Positions 12,701 through 27,247 are shown, counted from the stretch's first letter. The stretch: DNA of 64,000 nucleotides from Musa acuminata AAA Group (GCF_036884655.1 NC_088342.1:9357501-9421500), one strand, 5' to 3'. Numbers and translations: made by a program. Notes: generated by a model not told the origin, from the sequence alone.

Positions 12701-15269
12701 CATGATTGATGCAAACATTAAAATAATCAACCATCGGGCTTCTCTCCTTAGGAGTCATACATATAATAGAAAAGGGCCACAAAAGTCTCGAGAAACAAGA
12801 AGGGCCATAAAAGCCAAATTTACATATTTGCATGTTGTTCTCTCAAATTTTAAGAGCTCCACTCTCATCCTTCTCGTTCCCAATTTTCCATTGATAGCAG
12901 GACATTCCAAACCATCCAATTTCAGCATCTCTTTGAACTCTGTGCTTTTCTGTCAATCTGTCAGTAATCTAATAGTGAACAGGTTGCAATTTGCAGATGT
13001 ACAATCTGAGATAAGTGTAGAATCACAAGTCATAACCACACAAACATGTCACCACTGATGAAGTAAAATCATGTTCATAAATTTGATGTTCCCAAATCAC
13101 ATGATATCCTTTACATAATCATCAAAGTACAAGATAAAGGGGAGTGAACTGACACTATATGGTGTGTCTTCAAAGCAATTTAAACTTTAAATGACTTATA
13201 AATTGGTCAGACATATTTATGGTGCTTGTACTGTAATTGCCATAAGAGACAAAATCAATGATCTTTGGTTTGCCTGATCAAACAAACAACACATACAATG
13301 AGCCGTCATGCCTCTTTTTTGGTTGATTAACAAGCTTGATGAAGAACTTTATACATCTCTTTAAGTTTAGATTTGCTAGCCAGATCTTCAGGGGCAATAG
13401 CTACAACATTCCACCGATCAACGAATGAGCAAAAAACAGAGCCAATGTAGTGGCCCCAGTGGCCAAAATTCAGATCAGGTTAATGAAGTCTGAACAGCCC
13501 CTCTTGCATTAAGGGAATAAAATAACAACATTAGGCATCCTTTTTTGTTCCTTCAGCCTTCATTGAAGGACTATCGTGTTTGTGCAAACGTGCCAATGCT
13601 GACCCATCCAGTGAAATGCGAAGCCGTGCTGTATGTTGTTTATATGACCATGCTGATATTTTTGCCAACTAGCATAGGTCACTATGTATCATTCTAAAAA
13701 CTTTTTGGCTTGTATCTCTACCGCAAAACAGGTGGTCATTACCTTCACTGTTCCATTGATGAAAGATTCTGATGATATGTCCAATTAACTTGAGAATAAC
13801 TAAGTTGACGAAGCATTTGACTTGCCAATAACATTATAAGCATTCTACCAAACAAAAGCTGCTCACAAATGATTAATTCATCTGAGATTAAATCAATGAT
13901 TCATAACTTCACAGCTATATAATCCCATTATTAAACTAAAAAACAAGCAAAAAAGTTTAACGATAACCCAATGCATAACTTAATCCTTGTAAGAACATGA
14001 ATAACCATTTCCTGCCTATAAGTCATCTATATTCATGCATGCCGATTGTCATTGGTCCATTCAATGTGGTACTGGTCCAGTATGCACTTATATGGAATCA
14101 CATGCCGCATGTGCCACTCACCAAATTATATATATATGTATGTATACATACACATATATACACACACATATCATTCTAAATGTTGCCAAATTTAGCTATC
14201 AGCATTTTCCCAGTAACTCAGGAACAAAATAGTCATTTGAAACATCTAAACTTACTGAAGCGCTGATATATTTGCCATGCATTATAGTGACTAGAAGATC
14301 AGTAACATGCATAGTAGATCATTGACCTCTTTAAGCGACAAAGTAACTTTTCTCAAAGCATGTTATGTTCCACAAGACTAACCATATGCACTTGCAGCCC
14401 CACATACCAACATGCGAAACATGAACAAAGTCTTACAGTATTGAGGATCCTCAACGCAGCCTCGAGTTCCAGTGGTCCAAGGTTCGTACGCCAGTGGCGC
14501 ATAGCTCGCCGGAAGAGATCGCCCACGGTCAACACATCTGCGAACCTCCAACTGAAAGAACGATGCAGGATTGAACAACACAACGTCAAGCCCTAAGTAA
14601 ATCTTGGGACGAATCTTTCGAACAGAACAAGAGACGCTGAAACAATCGCACCAAAAGCCTTCAAGATTCGATCAAGATTCCAACTGCAAAATCGAACATA
14701 AATCAAGTCCATATCATCAAATAAAGGGTCTGAGACTGGAACAACATGCAATAACCAATGAAAACCCTACATGTTAACCCTAAGAACAGGAAGATCTTAG
14801 GGTTTATCGAACCCGAGGAACAGGAAGGCGCTGGTTGAGCCCTCCAGGGCGGATATCATCCGAAGGCGCATCTTGATCTCGTTCGTTTCACGTACCTCGA
14901 TGTCATCGTCGCGAGTCCAGCTCTCGAGAAGCAAGCTGAATGGCGAGGGAGGAGAGACTGATGAACAGCTTTGCGATGGCGCGGGCAGCCGAGCTCGACT
15001 GGGATGGAGATGAATGGCATCCGAATCCGATTAACTACTTAGATACCCCGAAACCCGCAACTACTTTCTATTCGGATCCGTTTTAACTTTTAAATGGATA
15101 CAAATCCGCAATCCCCGAGTCCGACGGCGGCCCGGTGGAACGCGAACAGCAAGCAATTCGGTTAAGTTTCGTAAGCGAGACGGACCCGACACGTGACGGT
15201 TCGTATAAGCTGACGTTTCTTGATGCAATCCTATCCATCAAACATCAAGACACGCGCAGAGCACGTTCG
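9701..15269. other. Non-genic stretch; possible minus-strand spliced transcript
   Basis: No recognisable protein gene in 5.5 kb. Some exon-like pieces lie on the minus strand. One is 14551-14437: acceptor TTCTTTCAG, an open frame reading WRFADVLTVGDLF...ILNT, donor GTAAGA. An ATGACATCGAG|GTACGT segment near 14925 would join to it in frame. A block at 10780-10520 is open and protein-like (acceptor CTCCAGCAG; QNIHSEVMPKLANLLY). I cannot connect them with certainty or name a family. They could be a divergent non-coding RNA sharing the promoter of the gene starting at 15358. Otherwise the stretch is AT-rich with simple repeats (poly-A at about 11946, TA/CA at about 14129-14170). Confidence 0.25.
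15190..15195. promoter_or_regulatory. G-box CACGTG upstream of CHR10-like gene
   Basis: A palindromic CACGTG within ACACGTGACGG, about 80 bp upstream of the TATAAG at 15271 and 160 bp upstream of the chosen ATG. It is a standard bZIP/bHLH site. Its use here is inferred from position only. Confidence 0.4.
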
Positions 15270-15270
15270 A

Positions 15271-15276
15271 TATAAG
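15271..15276 (+). promoter_or_regulatory. TATA-like element of CHR10-like gene
   Basis: TATAAG within GATATAAGTC, 87 bp before the ATG at 15358. If used, transcription would begin near 15300. That would exclude the upstream in-frame ATG at 15220 and support the start chosen by protein homology. Confidence 0.4.
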
Positions 15277-15357
15277 TCACGAGCGAGCGGCAGATATCAC
15301 GTGTCTTCGACGAGTGAGCTTCCCCTGACCCTGTTGCCGCTCCCCGTGCTTGAGGCG

Positions 15358-18300
15358 ATGGACTACGAGCGGCGCCTCCTTCTGGCGGCGAAGCTCGTCC
15401 TGTCGAGCGACCTTTGCGACGAGGGTGGCCGCCCTCCCGATCCCGCCGATCTCAGGATCACGGCGACCGTCAAACCTCACCAGATCGAAGGAGTTTCTTG
15501 GCTCATCCGCCGCTACCATCTCGGCGTCAACGTCATCCTAGGTGGAAATCCCTTGGATCCATCGTCTACTTTACCGTCATTCCTTACTCTCCTTCCCTCT
15601 TGATGATATGTTTGTTGGTTCATTTGCAGGCGACGAGGTCAGGTTCTTTGAACTAACAAGAAGCAATTGAAATCCTTATAGTTGCTCATGTGCCGGTATA
15701 TTTTGATCGTTGGGAACTTTATTGTCTTGAGAAAGCGAATTAGTGGAGCTTAGGGCATGTTTGCGGAATTAATGTGCCCCTTGTGTGTCGAGTAGATATT
15801 CAACGCTATGTTCATTTAGCCGCTTCTAACCTCATAGTGCAATAATGGTTTATGATGTTCGATATATATCATGCTGTATGACGCAAGATCGTGTTTAACC
15901 ATGTTTATGTGATAGGCTACCCTATCACACTGTACTTTTGCTTGTAGTAGCATACCTGATTTGGCGAATGTTCATCTTTCAATGACTAAGATGACCACCA
16001 ATAGTAACTTGTCAGTTTGATGCTAATCTATCTTTGTTTTAATGAAAAAAATTTAGACACCACTTTTCCATTCTTAAGTACTGGAAACTACTTGTGAATT
16101 TATCGGTACACTTTTAAATTTCTAATGGTCCTAAAATCTTCCATCTAATTAACAAACCCATGAAAGAATGTCAGATAACAATCTTCATTATTGAAAGAAT
16201 AAAAAATACAAGCAGCAAATAAGATATGCATATTGCTTTTGTTTGAGGGAAAAAAGATGTTAGGCTGGTATTTCTTAGCTTTGATCTAGAAGCAACAGCG
16301 AGTTGTGGATTTTGCTAAAGAATATTTGTAAAATCTTATAGAAAATGACTACAAAGAAAGAATGTCGTTTTGTTAAGTATATTTTGACTCATGTTCTATC
16401 TTCAATTATTTTATTCTTGTTTTATTATTTTGAGCTTTAATTCTTCTCCATCTGCCTTTTTAGTGATACATGGAATATGTGGGCAATTTAGGTAGCATTG
16501 GGTTGTTGTGATTTTACTTGTATAAAGAAAATGGGTTCATTGTTTCTGGTCCAGTAGCCAGAACAGATGGTCATGTATATATGCATTAAATATCAATTCA
16601 AATCGCACGTATTCTTTCAAATTGTTGTCTGACTTGTTAAAGCTGCATGGATGTTGGATAGATGGGCCTGGGAAAGACTCTGCAAGCTATTTCTTTCTTG
16701 AGCTATCTGAAGATTCAGTCACTATCATGTGGACCCTTCTGTGCGTGTGTTCCCCAAAAAGATGTGTTATGTTCTTATGCTAAGATTTGAAGACGATACT
16801 CAGCTTGATAATTACCCTCTTTTCATTCCACCCTTGCAGTGGTATTGTGTCCGTTAAGCGTCACAGATGGTTGGATATCAGAGTTTACCAAATTTTGTCC
16901 TACTTTAAGGGTTCTCCTTTATGTTGGTGAGAAAAAGCATCGTCTCGGACTTCGAAGGATGATGTATGAGAATCTGCAAAGGAAGTCTTCGTTCCTTGAT
17001 GTAGCTCAACACTTTCCTATTTAATTCTTTCAGTGAATTATAACACTCTTCTTTTGTGTAATTTGTAGCAGCTCTTTGATGATTTGGTGGCTTCAATTTC
17101 CACTTTAATCCTTTCATATATTTTTTTGTTAAAACTGCAGGATTTACCTTTTGATGTGTTGTTGACAACGTATGATATAGCTTTGTTGGATCAGAATTTT
17201 CTTTCTCAAATTCCTTGGCATCATGTTGTGATTGATGAAGCACAACGGCTGAAAAATCCTTACAGTGTATGTTCAAGGTTTTAAGCATTAATTTATGGAT
17301 TAATGGGTTAACTATGCGCGTAACTCTGATACTACAGAAATGTTCTTCCTAATGTTATTGTTTGCTGATCTTTCTGTGATGACTGGATTGTATTGACATT
17401 CTGTTTGGTGACATTAGAATATTTTGTAAGTGATCTATCAGCAATATTCTCCATTGCTTGCTGTTTATTAATGATATATTCTCAAGTTCGATGGCAACTT
17501 CTTTCTGTAAACTGAAACATACTGTTTCAGACATGGCTTGGTTTTCAATTTTGAAAGCTCTCCATTTTGTTATTTTTTTGGCATGCTTTTTGTAACATTT
17601 GGACATTTTGCAGGTTTTATATAATGTGCTTGAGCAAAAATTTATCATGCCTAGACGTTTGTTGTTAACGGGCACACCTATTCAAAACAACCTTACAGAG
17701 CTATGGGCCTTGATGCACTTTTGTATGCCTTCTGTTTTCGGGACATTGGAACAATTTATTTCCACATTTAAGGAGGCTGGAATTTCATCTAAAGGTAATC
17801 ATTTGATGTTGATAACTTCAGTTTAAAAAAGAAAACCTAAGGATGGTAACAAATGCATATATGATTCTTAAGAGCTCCATTGAGAGATTTATGAAATAGA
17901 AAATCAATGTTCTGTTGAAAAACTTGCCCGCTTTGAGTCTTTTTCCATTGATAGTGACCCTATTGTGAGAGATGTAGCTTTATTATTCTTTTATTGAATC
18001 CCTTATTTCTTCTTGTTTTCCTGTTCACTTCATTTTTTCGTACTCTGCCTTTTGTATTCTTACCTGAAAAAGATTATACTTTGTCCATCTTTGCGTTAAA
18101 AGAAGAACAAGCCATTTTTTCAACTTGTAGTCATATGAGTTGTTGTTGACTTGTTAGCATATTCCTGACTTTACATATTATTTGTGTTTCTGTAATGGTT
18201 CTCTAGTTTCATGTCTCCAAGCTTATGATCTCACAGTTGATATTAACTTGGTGAAATGAAGATTGTATGGCAATTTCACAGTTGGGTCAATGGGTCTATC

Positions 18301-21300
18301 ACTTGGTTCCATCTTTTTTGCTATAAAAAGACAAGACTATAGTAATTAAATATTTTACTTGTACATTATGATATTTTATCCTATGTGTTTGACTTTCCTA
18401 TCCTCCTTAATTTATTTCTTGTTTCTTTCATTTTGTTTAATTGTTGTTCATGTGCTCTTGCTGAAGATATTAAAAGATGGTATATATGAAACTTGAAATA
18501 TGTAATCGTCAATCAAGGCATAGAATTAAAGAGAATGTAGAAATGCAACATGTCTGGTGTTCTATGTATGCGTAACAAATTATATCAATGAATTATGGTT
18601 CACGCATTCAGGTCCATTACAGTTTCTAATTACATCCTCAAGCTCCTTTTATTTGAACTTTTAAATTAGAAGTCCTATTTGATATAGCTCTGCTCTTTAC
18701 ATAATAATAAAAGTAGTAGATATGGACTTAACTATTTGATCTTCATTTTGTACATGTATGTTCTTTTATTGGTTTCATAAGTAGAAGTTGGAAGAAAAGG
18801 ATAGTACGTTGTGTAATGATACTGATCTAGAAACTTCTCTGGTTGATTGACCACTATCAGTTGGATGGTTAGTTTGGAGGGATGACGAAGAATTGCTGTA
18901 TCACCTGGCAATTAAGGATGCAAGCTTTCATGCTAACAACCTGGCAAGCTTATTTAGGATAAATGATAAATCAATTTCCCCTAACACTTGTATTACTTCT
19001 TAAATTGACTTTTAGGTTTATCATTTTTTTTAATTTTATGCACTAAACTACAATGATCTAAAATGCATCAGGGCCATCAGTTATCTCTTCCTCTTCCATT
19101 TTTCTTTTTTGAGCATTCCCTGTTCTCAATAATCATCAGATACCCATTCTTTAATAAAATGAATAAACCACTTTTTTGTATCTATCATGTGCATTGTGGG
19201 AGACATAGGTTTGCAATTAAAAAAATGACTATAGACCGTCGAAAGAATCAGTCTTCTTGTGATTAGATGTCTTGGATTCTGGTGCTTAGGATTCTTAGGG
19301 ATACTTAGCGATAGAAGACATGAAGGCACCTTCTGTTCTTTCTTTGATCTTAGCCATCATGCAGCATTTTACTGGTGTGTTTTAGAGAGAAATATTACAT
19401 TATAAACTTTTTCCTATGTTCCATTGTTTATCTGCAGGGTCTGAATCAGATAGGGTAAAGAGGCAATTTGGAATTCTCAGATATATATTGAGAGCGTTTA
19501 TGCTCCGGAGAACAAAAGCAGTGCTTATTGAGAGGGGAACTTTGACTCTGCCTCCTCTTACTGAGATTACAGTGTTAGATCCTTTGTTGTGAAACTAAAT
19601 TATAATATCAGTATCAGATGTCTATCTTGCATCTTTGAAGTTTTTTCACATGGATCAATTAGCAAGTTTTGATAGTGTTCCTTGGGTGCTAATATATCTG
19701 GTGTTGTGTATAGGATGGCACCTTTGATGCCTTTGCAGAGGAAGGTGTACATGTCAATATTGAGAAAGGAGCTTCAAACACTACTGTCAATTTCGTTGGG
19801 AAGTACTAGCAATCAGTCCTTGCGGAATATTGTATGCCAAATTTTCACATAATTTAATATGCTGTAAAAATGTGTACTTTATCAACTATGTGTTGTAGAC
19901 TCGTACAGCATTTCAATCTGAATCTCTGTTATATGTTCATTGTAATGTTATCGTAAGTTTGTTTTTCTACTGAACCTTTTCATACAAAATAATTTGATGA
20001 CTTGAGATGGTAATGCTAATTATAACACAATGCAAAACTTCTTTAAGTCCTAGAATTTTGAGGCACATAAGCTATGCTTAAGATTAAACATGTCGATTGG
20101 CCATTTAACTTATGGAATTTACATTCTTTTTCTTTTGCCCTAGAGTAATAAAGCATGGCCCTTTTTAGTATATCGTTATTCATATTTAGATGACATTTCT
20201 TACAAAAATATAAGAATCATAGGATTCCTATTTGTGTGTTTTTTTATCATAGTTTATACAGTTACTCTAGTCTCTAGCTAAGTTATGTACCTGCTGATGT
20301 TTCCAAGGTACTACAGAGGTACAGATAATGTTTTCCCTAATCCTTACCAGGTAATACAACTTCGAAAAGCATGTAGCCATCCGTATCTCTTTACTGGTAT
20401 GGAACCTGAGCCATATGAAGAAGGGGAGCATCTGGTTCAGGTAATTGAAAATTTGAAACTATTGTCAACACATTCCAGAGATTATCAGTCTTGATTGACA
20501 GATATATCTCAGGCACCTGGCTTCAGTAGCTGTTTACTAGGCAAATGACCGCTGATTTTGGTGCACCTTTGTGAATGGCAGGCTTTTTTATCTTTCTTTT
20601 GTAAAATTTTTGGTCAGGCTAGCGGGAAGCTTATTATTCTGGACCTGCTGCTCCAAAAACTCTATGCAGCAGGACACCGAGTTTTGTTATTTGCTCAGAT
20701 GACTCGTACACTCGACATTCTACAGGTGAATCCTATTTGTTCTAGACTAAATTGGTTATTTGCATCTTTTGTTGTGCTTGTGTTTCTGGTGTTATATATT
20801 TTTCAACACACAATCTAGGACTTCCTGGAATTGCGTAAATACACTTATGAACGGCTTGATGGATCTGTACGTGCTGAGGAGAGATTTGCTGCAATAAGAA
20901 GCTTCAGTAAACAACCAGTCAAAGGTGATGTGATTCATCAAGATAAACAAGATGTTGCTTTCGTTTTTATGATCTCAACTAGAGCTGGAGGAGTTGGTCT
21001 CAATCTCATCGCTGCCGATACCGTGAGTTTCAAAGCTACACTTTGTTTTTCTTTCTGGTACTTTTCCTGGAAAGTCAAATTTTGAGATAGTTTAGTATTT
21101 AGCTACTGTCTTGTGCACAACTTTATTACACTTTGTTGTACTTAAATTTTATCCTTGTCAGTTAATTTTTAGAGGTATCTTGCATGATTGTAGGGTATGG
21201 TCCCAGTACAATACGGACACATATCAGTTATATTATATTCATACAAGTCTTTGGTCGTTTAGATGATTGTGAAAACTATGAATTCTTTGGCTACAGTCAG

Positions 21301-23115
21301 TATAGTTCTAAGATACATTCTCTTTGCATGTTGGTTAGCAGTTCAAGTGAGGGCATGGTTGGATTCTCATACAAGTCTTTGGTTGTTTAAGAGATTGTGA
21401 AAACTATGAATTCTTTGGCTACAGTCAGTATAGTTCTAAGATACATTCTCTTTGCATGTTGGTTAGCAGTTCAAGTGACGACATGGTTGGAATCTGAACT
21501 GATATTGGGTATTTATTAGCTAAGTTGTTTTGCCAGTGGCTTTCTTTTGGTATGAGCATCATTGCACCATATCTTAAGCTCAGAGTCAGATGGAAAGAGA
21601 GAGGAGAAAACATGGGGACATCACTTCTTTTGGCATCATTGCTAGGGAATTTTTTTGCTTGTGGCTGTATGAAGCAATTCAAAGAAGTATTTTCTTGGTT
21701 ATCTTTAGAAGCCCATTGGATAATTTACCGGCTACCAATGAGTCTTGGTCATACACAAATACCAGTTGAGTATGTCATGCTCGTCACCTAATTTTGAACC
21801 TTCAAAATGAATCCTGTTGTCCTATAGAACTGAAGTGGGTCAGAAAATCTTAACCTGTCAGGTAGCTGTCAATGGACCATACCAACTGACTTTCTGCTTG
21901 TTATTTATTTCCACTCGTCGAATTTTCTCTTCTCTTGCTATTTTGAGTAAATTTTCTTGGACCACAGCTCCTTTGAAGGAAAGCGAGTTATAGATTGGCC
22001 TTGATATCATTTAGTTCTCTTATCTTTTTGGCCTCCTTAACTTAAGCATGAGTGCCATCTGCTGGATATAACATTAGCGCTGATTGATCATAGTGATCAC
22101 CTAGTCTAGGAGAATAGGTTGGCAACCCACTGCAGCATCACATCATTTTCCTGGTCATCGCCTCGGATTCTGAGAAGAAACATTCAAGGTCTTTCTCTTC
22201 TGTACAGTTGCTTTTGACTAAAGCACTTTCACACATGTTATCCTTTTGCATTTTTCATGTCATTTCAGAATCATTCCTTCTTTCTCTAAAATTGACTCTC
22301 ATCTAATCCAGATGACCCTTCTATAAAGTAATACTTCTAGTTTTAGGATTTTGGAAATTTCAATATCCAAGACAAACATTTGAAAAAGAAGTTTACATAT
22401 ATATGAAATTATGAATATTTCCTTGTAGGAGTATCTTCGTTGTGTCTTGACTATGCTGTTATACTCTATTTTGAAAAACTTATTCTCTTAGTATGTCTGA
22501 AGAAAGGAGTAAGTAGTACATCATACAATATTATAAATTCATCAATCCTTCAACTTGAAAGCTCATTTTCTTGGCTCATACTGAATGTTATCGGTTTGTT
22601 GGTACTTGTAATGTTTGAGTTGGGAATTGAAGCGTTAATATATGCAGCAGGCTGCCTTTTGAATTGCAACAGAAATAATCTGCACCAAATCTTGCCCCTT
22701 TGTTATTGAGTTGACAATAATTGCCAATTTGGTTTGATGTAACCAGAACACTTCACTTTGAAATCAATCAGAATTATGCTATATTTATGCTAAATATGCA
22801 AATGATTTAATGACAGCATAACAACTAGCGGAACTATGAAAATCCTTTTGGCATTTTAAACATAATCTCAAATGTTTTCCTCAAGGTTTTTAAAATCGTA
22901 TTGTACCACTCGGTACGAGTGGTATATACCGGTTCGTCAGCAGACCGACACGCGGACCGCCTACTATCAGGCGGTATCAAGGGAAGAGGGTGTCCAAGCG
23001 GAGAAGCACCACCTAGTGGAGGAGGGCAACCCATTGGACCACTCGCTATCGGGCAACGGTAGCGGAGGAGGGTGACCAAGCGGCGAGCGTCGACACAGAA
23101 GGTGATGGGAGAAGC

Positions 23116-23172
<57 letters not shown>

Positions 23173-26100
23173 GGTTGTGCGTCTCGAGGCTGGACTGGTG
23201 TGTGGGAGGGTGGCGAAGGTCACCGAGAGCAACGCGGTGGCAGCGGAGGAGGGTGACCAAGCGGCGGGCGTCGACACGAATGGTGATGGGAGGAGCAGGA
23301 GAGAGAGAGCAAGAGAAGAAAGGAGAAAGCGAGGGGGAGGGATGGGGTTGTGCGTCTCGAGGCTGGATGGGTGCATGGGAGGGCAGCAAAGCTCGTTGGC
23401 AGGGACGCGATGATAGCGGAGGAGGGCGACCAAGCGGTGAGCGTCGACATGGGTGGTGATGAGAGGAGCAGGAGAGAGAGAGAGAGAGCGATGGGGAGGG
23501 ATGGGGTTCGTCTCGAGGCCGCTCGGCTATCAATGTTTGCAGACGTAAAGTAAATATGATATTAATACAAATATTACTTGTCAGGGTGCCTTTGTAAGAG
23601 TTCAGATTATGTCCAAGAAAAATATGCTAATATGAGATGTAGAATAGCTTAGCTACCTTCTTTGTTGTTGATTCCTCCCACTTGTATGACAGTTCTGCTA
23701 AAGGCATTATCATTAGAATCTTGGTGTACTGCTCGGTACGTCGGTACCATACCGAGCAAGACTCGGTACATCGGTATGGTACAAAATTAAAAACCTTGGT
23801 TTTTCTGGATGGTGATAACACTATAACACTTGAGTAGTAAATGATGGATTTGGTAGATGATTTGCAACTAGGAATATGGGTAACATCACATAAATGCACA
23901 GGCTACGAAAACAATGGTTTCTTAATAAGCTTTTGAGTCCAGTTTTATTGGTCAGACTTAACTATCATAAATATAGTAGATGATGATGAAAGACTTTTTT
24001 TTCAGGAATTCTAGAACTTTAACATTTTTCATGACCAAATAGTTTAATTTTTTGGGCCTAAATTCATTTAAAATGTCAGTATAGCTAATTTTCTGGAAAA
24101 ACAACATTTTGTGTGTAGTCCTGTATGTTCTATTGTCACTTATGAAATTACTTTAGGTAATCTTTTACGAGCAAGACTGGAATCCTCAAGTAGACAAGCA
24201 AGCCTTGCAGCGTTCTCACCGCATTGGCCAAATGAACCATGTGTTATCCATAAATTTGGTAACAGAACACACCATCGAAGAGGTGAAGAAATTATGTTCT
24301 CTTGAAATGAATAATTTTGGTCTGAAATTTGTAACATTGTTTTACCATAGCCGATGTATATGCCTAGGCAATCATGAGAAGAGCAGAGAAAAAACTTTGG
24401 CTAAGCAACAATGTTGTTCATCAAGAAGAAGAAACATATGCAGCAGGAAAGGATGTTGGAACTGATACTGGTGACATGCGGTCACTCATTATTGGCTTAC
24501 AATTATTTGATCCCATGGATGTCAACAAAGACTCCATTTATGCGGATAATATGGTGGAACTCAATGAAATGACTGATAAAGTGGTTGAAATCCGTAATCA
24601 TGAAACATCAGATAAGGATGTCCGAAGATTCAAAATTAATAAAAAAGATATGTTGGAAAGTGGTGACATGTTTGCAAAATCTTATGGATCTGCTACTTTT
24701 GATCCTAGAGTTGATGAGGCTTCATATTTGTCCTGGCTTCAGAAGTTTAAAGAGGCTTCATTGTCTGGAGAGGCTTCCTATTTGGAGCAGGGAAAGAGAA
24801 GACATCTGTCAGAAGAATATCAACGAAAACGTGAAGCTGATAAGAAAAAGGCAGAGGAGAAACAGTTAGCAAAGTGGGAAGCTCTTGGTTACCAGACATT
24901 AGCTATTAAGGAGCCGGATCTCATAGTGGAGAATAGTGTTCTGTCTGATTTGGGTTCTGTCCGGTTTGTGTACGGAGATTGCACTAAACCATCAAAAGTT
25001 TTCCCATCAGAGCCTGCTATAATTTTTAGGTACTATTTATTTTTCACAGATGCTAATGAAAACTATAAGTGAATTTAACTGCAATTTTGCTCTAGGTGCT
25101 ATTACATATCATCACTTATTTTGTTTCAAAACAGTGCCAACCTTTGGTTTATTTCTTGCTTATTTCCTTTGCTATTGAAAGTTCATCAACATGACATTTG
25201 GATCCCTGATCATTAAATTGATTTCATCTGCAATAACTTTTTGGCTCTGTGTTTCCACATTAACTTCGTTTTCCTTATTTTGTGCATAGAAAGTTATCAT
25301 GGCTGTCCTCTTACATACTTGGTATCTCTCCTCCATATATCCTAGTGATTTGTTGCCATAACTTGCTGATTTGCAAATGCAATCTCTAAATGCAGGGATC
25401 CAAACAAAGAATTTATAAAAATGCAGCATTTTCATATGTAGAGATCCAACAAGCTACCTTAGTAGTAAATGCTGCATTTATAGAAATGCAATCTGCCACT
25501 GCATGCATTACATAATATGGTTGCATCCACAAATTCATGCATCCTAAACAGCATCAAATAATTAGGTTATTGCCCATTAGTTATTGTATTGAGAGATATT
25601 CCTTAAGAATTGAAGAAGTTTTTAAATATATAATGACTTCTCCCTTTATGTGGTACTCTTTAATATTTGTTTTCCTTTACTTGATTTAGAAATTTGTTTG
25701 CAGTTGCATTGATAACTCTGGAAGTTGGGGACATGGCGGAATGTTTGATGCTCTAGCTAGTCTTTCAACATGTGTCCCAGATGCCTACCACCATGCTTTT
25801 GAATGTGATGATCTTCATATGGGGGATTTGCACTTAGTGAAGTTAAATGGTTGTTTCTTACATCTAACCATCTTATCATCAACATCATCATCATATTTTT
25901 ATTCTTTGTTTTAGATTGTACAAAAGCAACAAATCAATTTATGAAGCTAAAAAATATTTTAAATTGAATATAGTATGTTAAGGATTTGTGTGCTACTGCT
26001 GTCTATATTCTGCTTGTGCTGCATAGACAAACATGGTGTCTGTGTTAATGTGATCTTTACCTTGATGAATTCTGAATATGCTCCAGTTAATTTCTTAGAT

Positions 26101-27096
26101 TTGTTTGTTAAGTATAATTGTCTAGGTTTGGTTTATTCAGTAGTGCTACCAAAGAAATATCAAATATGACTAGTTTGGTTTATTCTGAAAAGGCAGAGTC
26201 ACGACTTCTAATGGGTCACATATTATCCTACTATTATGAATGTATCATGGGGCTTTGCTTATGAAAATCCTATGACGAGCTTAGAGATTTTTGGATTGAT
26301 GTTAATCCTTCAATCGGTTTATGTTTTTCAGTACTTTTTGTTTCTCAGCATTGAAGTGTTATTGGTCGAGATCCATGCTTATATTAGATATATCAAATTT
26401 CTTATTCTAGGTGTTAGCTACCTAAGTCAACCCTCCTCTCCTGTCATCAGATATGTATTTGTCTTTGCTTTTGCCTAATGCAGCCCTCTTCTCCTGCTAT
26501 CCAATATTTATTTACTCTTCTTTCTTGTGTCTGCATGAAGAAGTTGGGAAACCCGTCAATTTTAGATGTTTGATCCATTGAAGATGACATTTTTACCTCT
26601 TCTGAAGTAATTGAACCTTGCATGTCCATCTTGACTTCAATGAATCATTAGTGGGCTTTAAGGAATATTTCAATCTTAAAGATATAAATATTTGGCCTTG
26701 GTAAATTATTTTGGACCATGGATTTCTTATCATTTGTACTGTTCATATCATTTGTAAATTATTAAGGAGGATCACTGAGCCAAGTTGAGTTATTTTGGAC
26801 CATGGATTTCTTATCATTTGTACTGTTCATATCATGAGTGAGATCTGTTGTTTTTTGTGAAAAAAAGGTCTTAACTGCATTCTTATGATATTTTAAGTTG
26901 TAAGCTGACTTGGATCTAAATAAGTAAAAAAAATAGTTTTATCAGTTTATGGTTGTCCTCTACTTTTAGAAGTTTGTTAAGGTATGATAATCAAATTTTA
27001 CCCCGAATGATTAGGAACAGATAATTCAAGTTATGGTTACTTATCATGTTATAATGTAGTTTTTCCTGATAGATTTACCTGTTGATACACACATAC

Positions 27097-27176
<80 letters not shown>

Positions 27177-27204
27177 GTATATATGTATATATATATATAT
27201 GATA

Positions 27205-27247
<43 letters not shown>

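Noticed and set aside
15220..15357. In-frame N-terminal extension of the CHR10-like protein from ATG 15220
   Set aside because: The family begins at MDYERRL, the TATA-like site at 15271 lies downstream of that ATG, and the extra 46 residues have no family text.
23062..23520. Regularly spaced repeats as a CRISPR-like array
   Set aside because: Only three units of 173-181 bp, homologous throughout rather than repeat plus unique spacers, in an intron of a plant gene; it is a minisatellite.
22834..23553. ORFs up to 199 aa on both strands
   Set aside because: They read the GA microsatellite and GC-rich minisatellite of the hAT-like element in several frames; no domain, and inside an intron.
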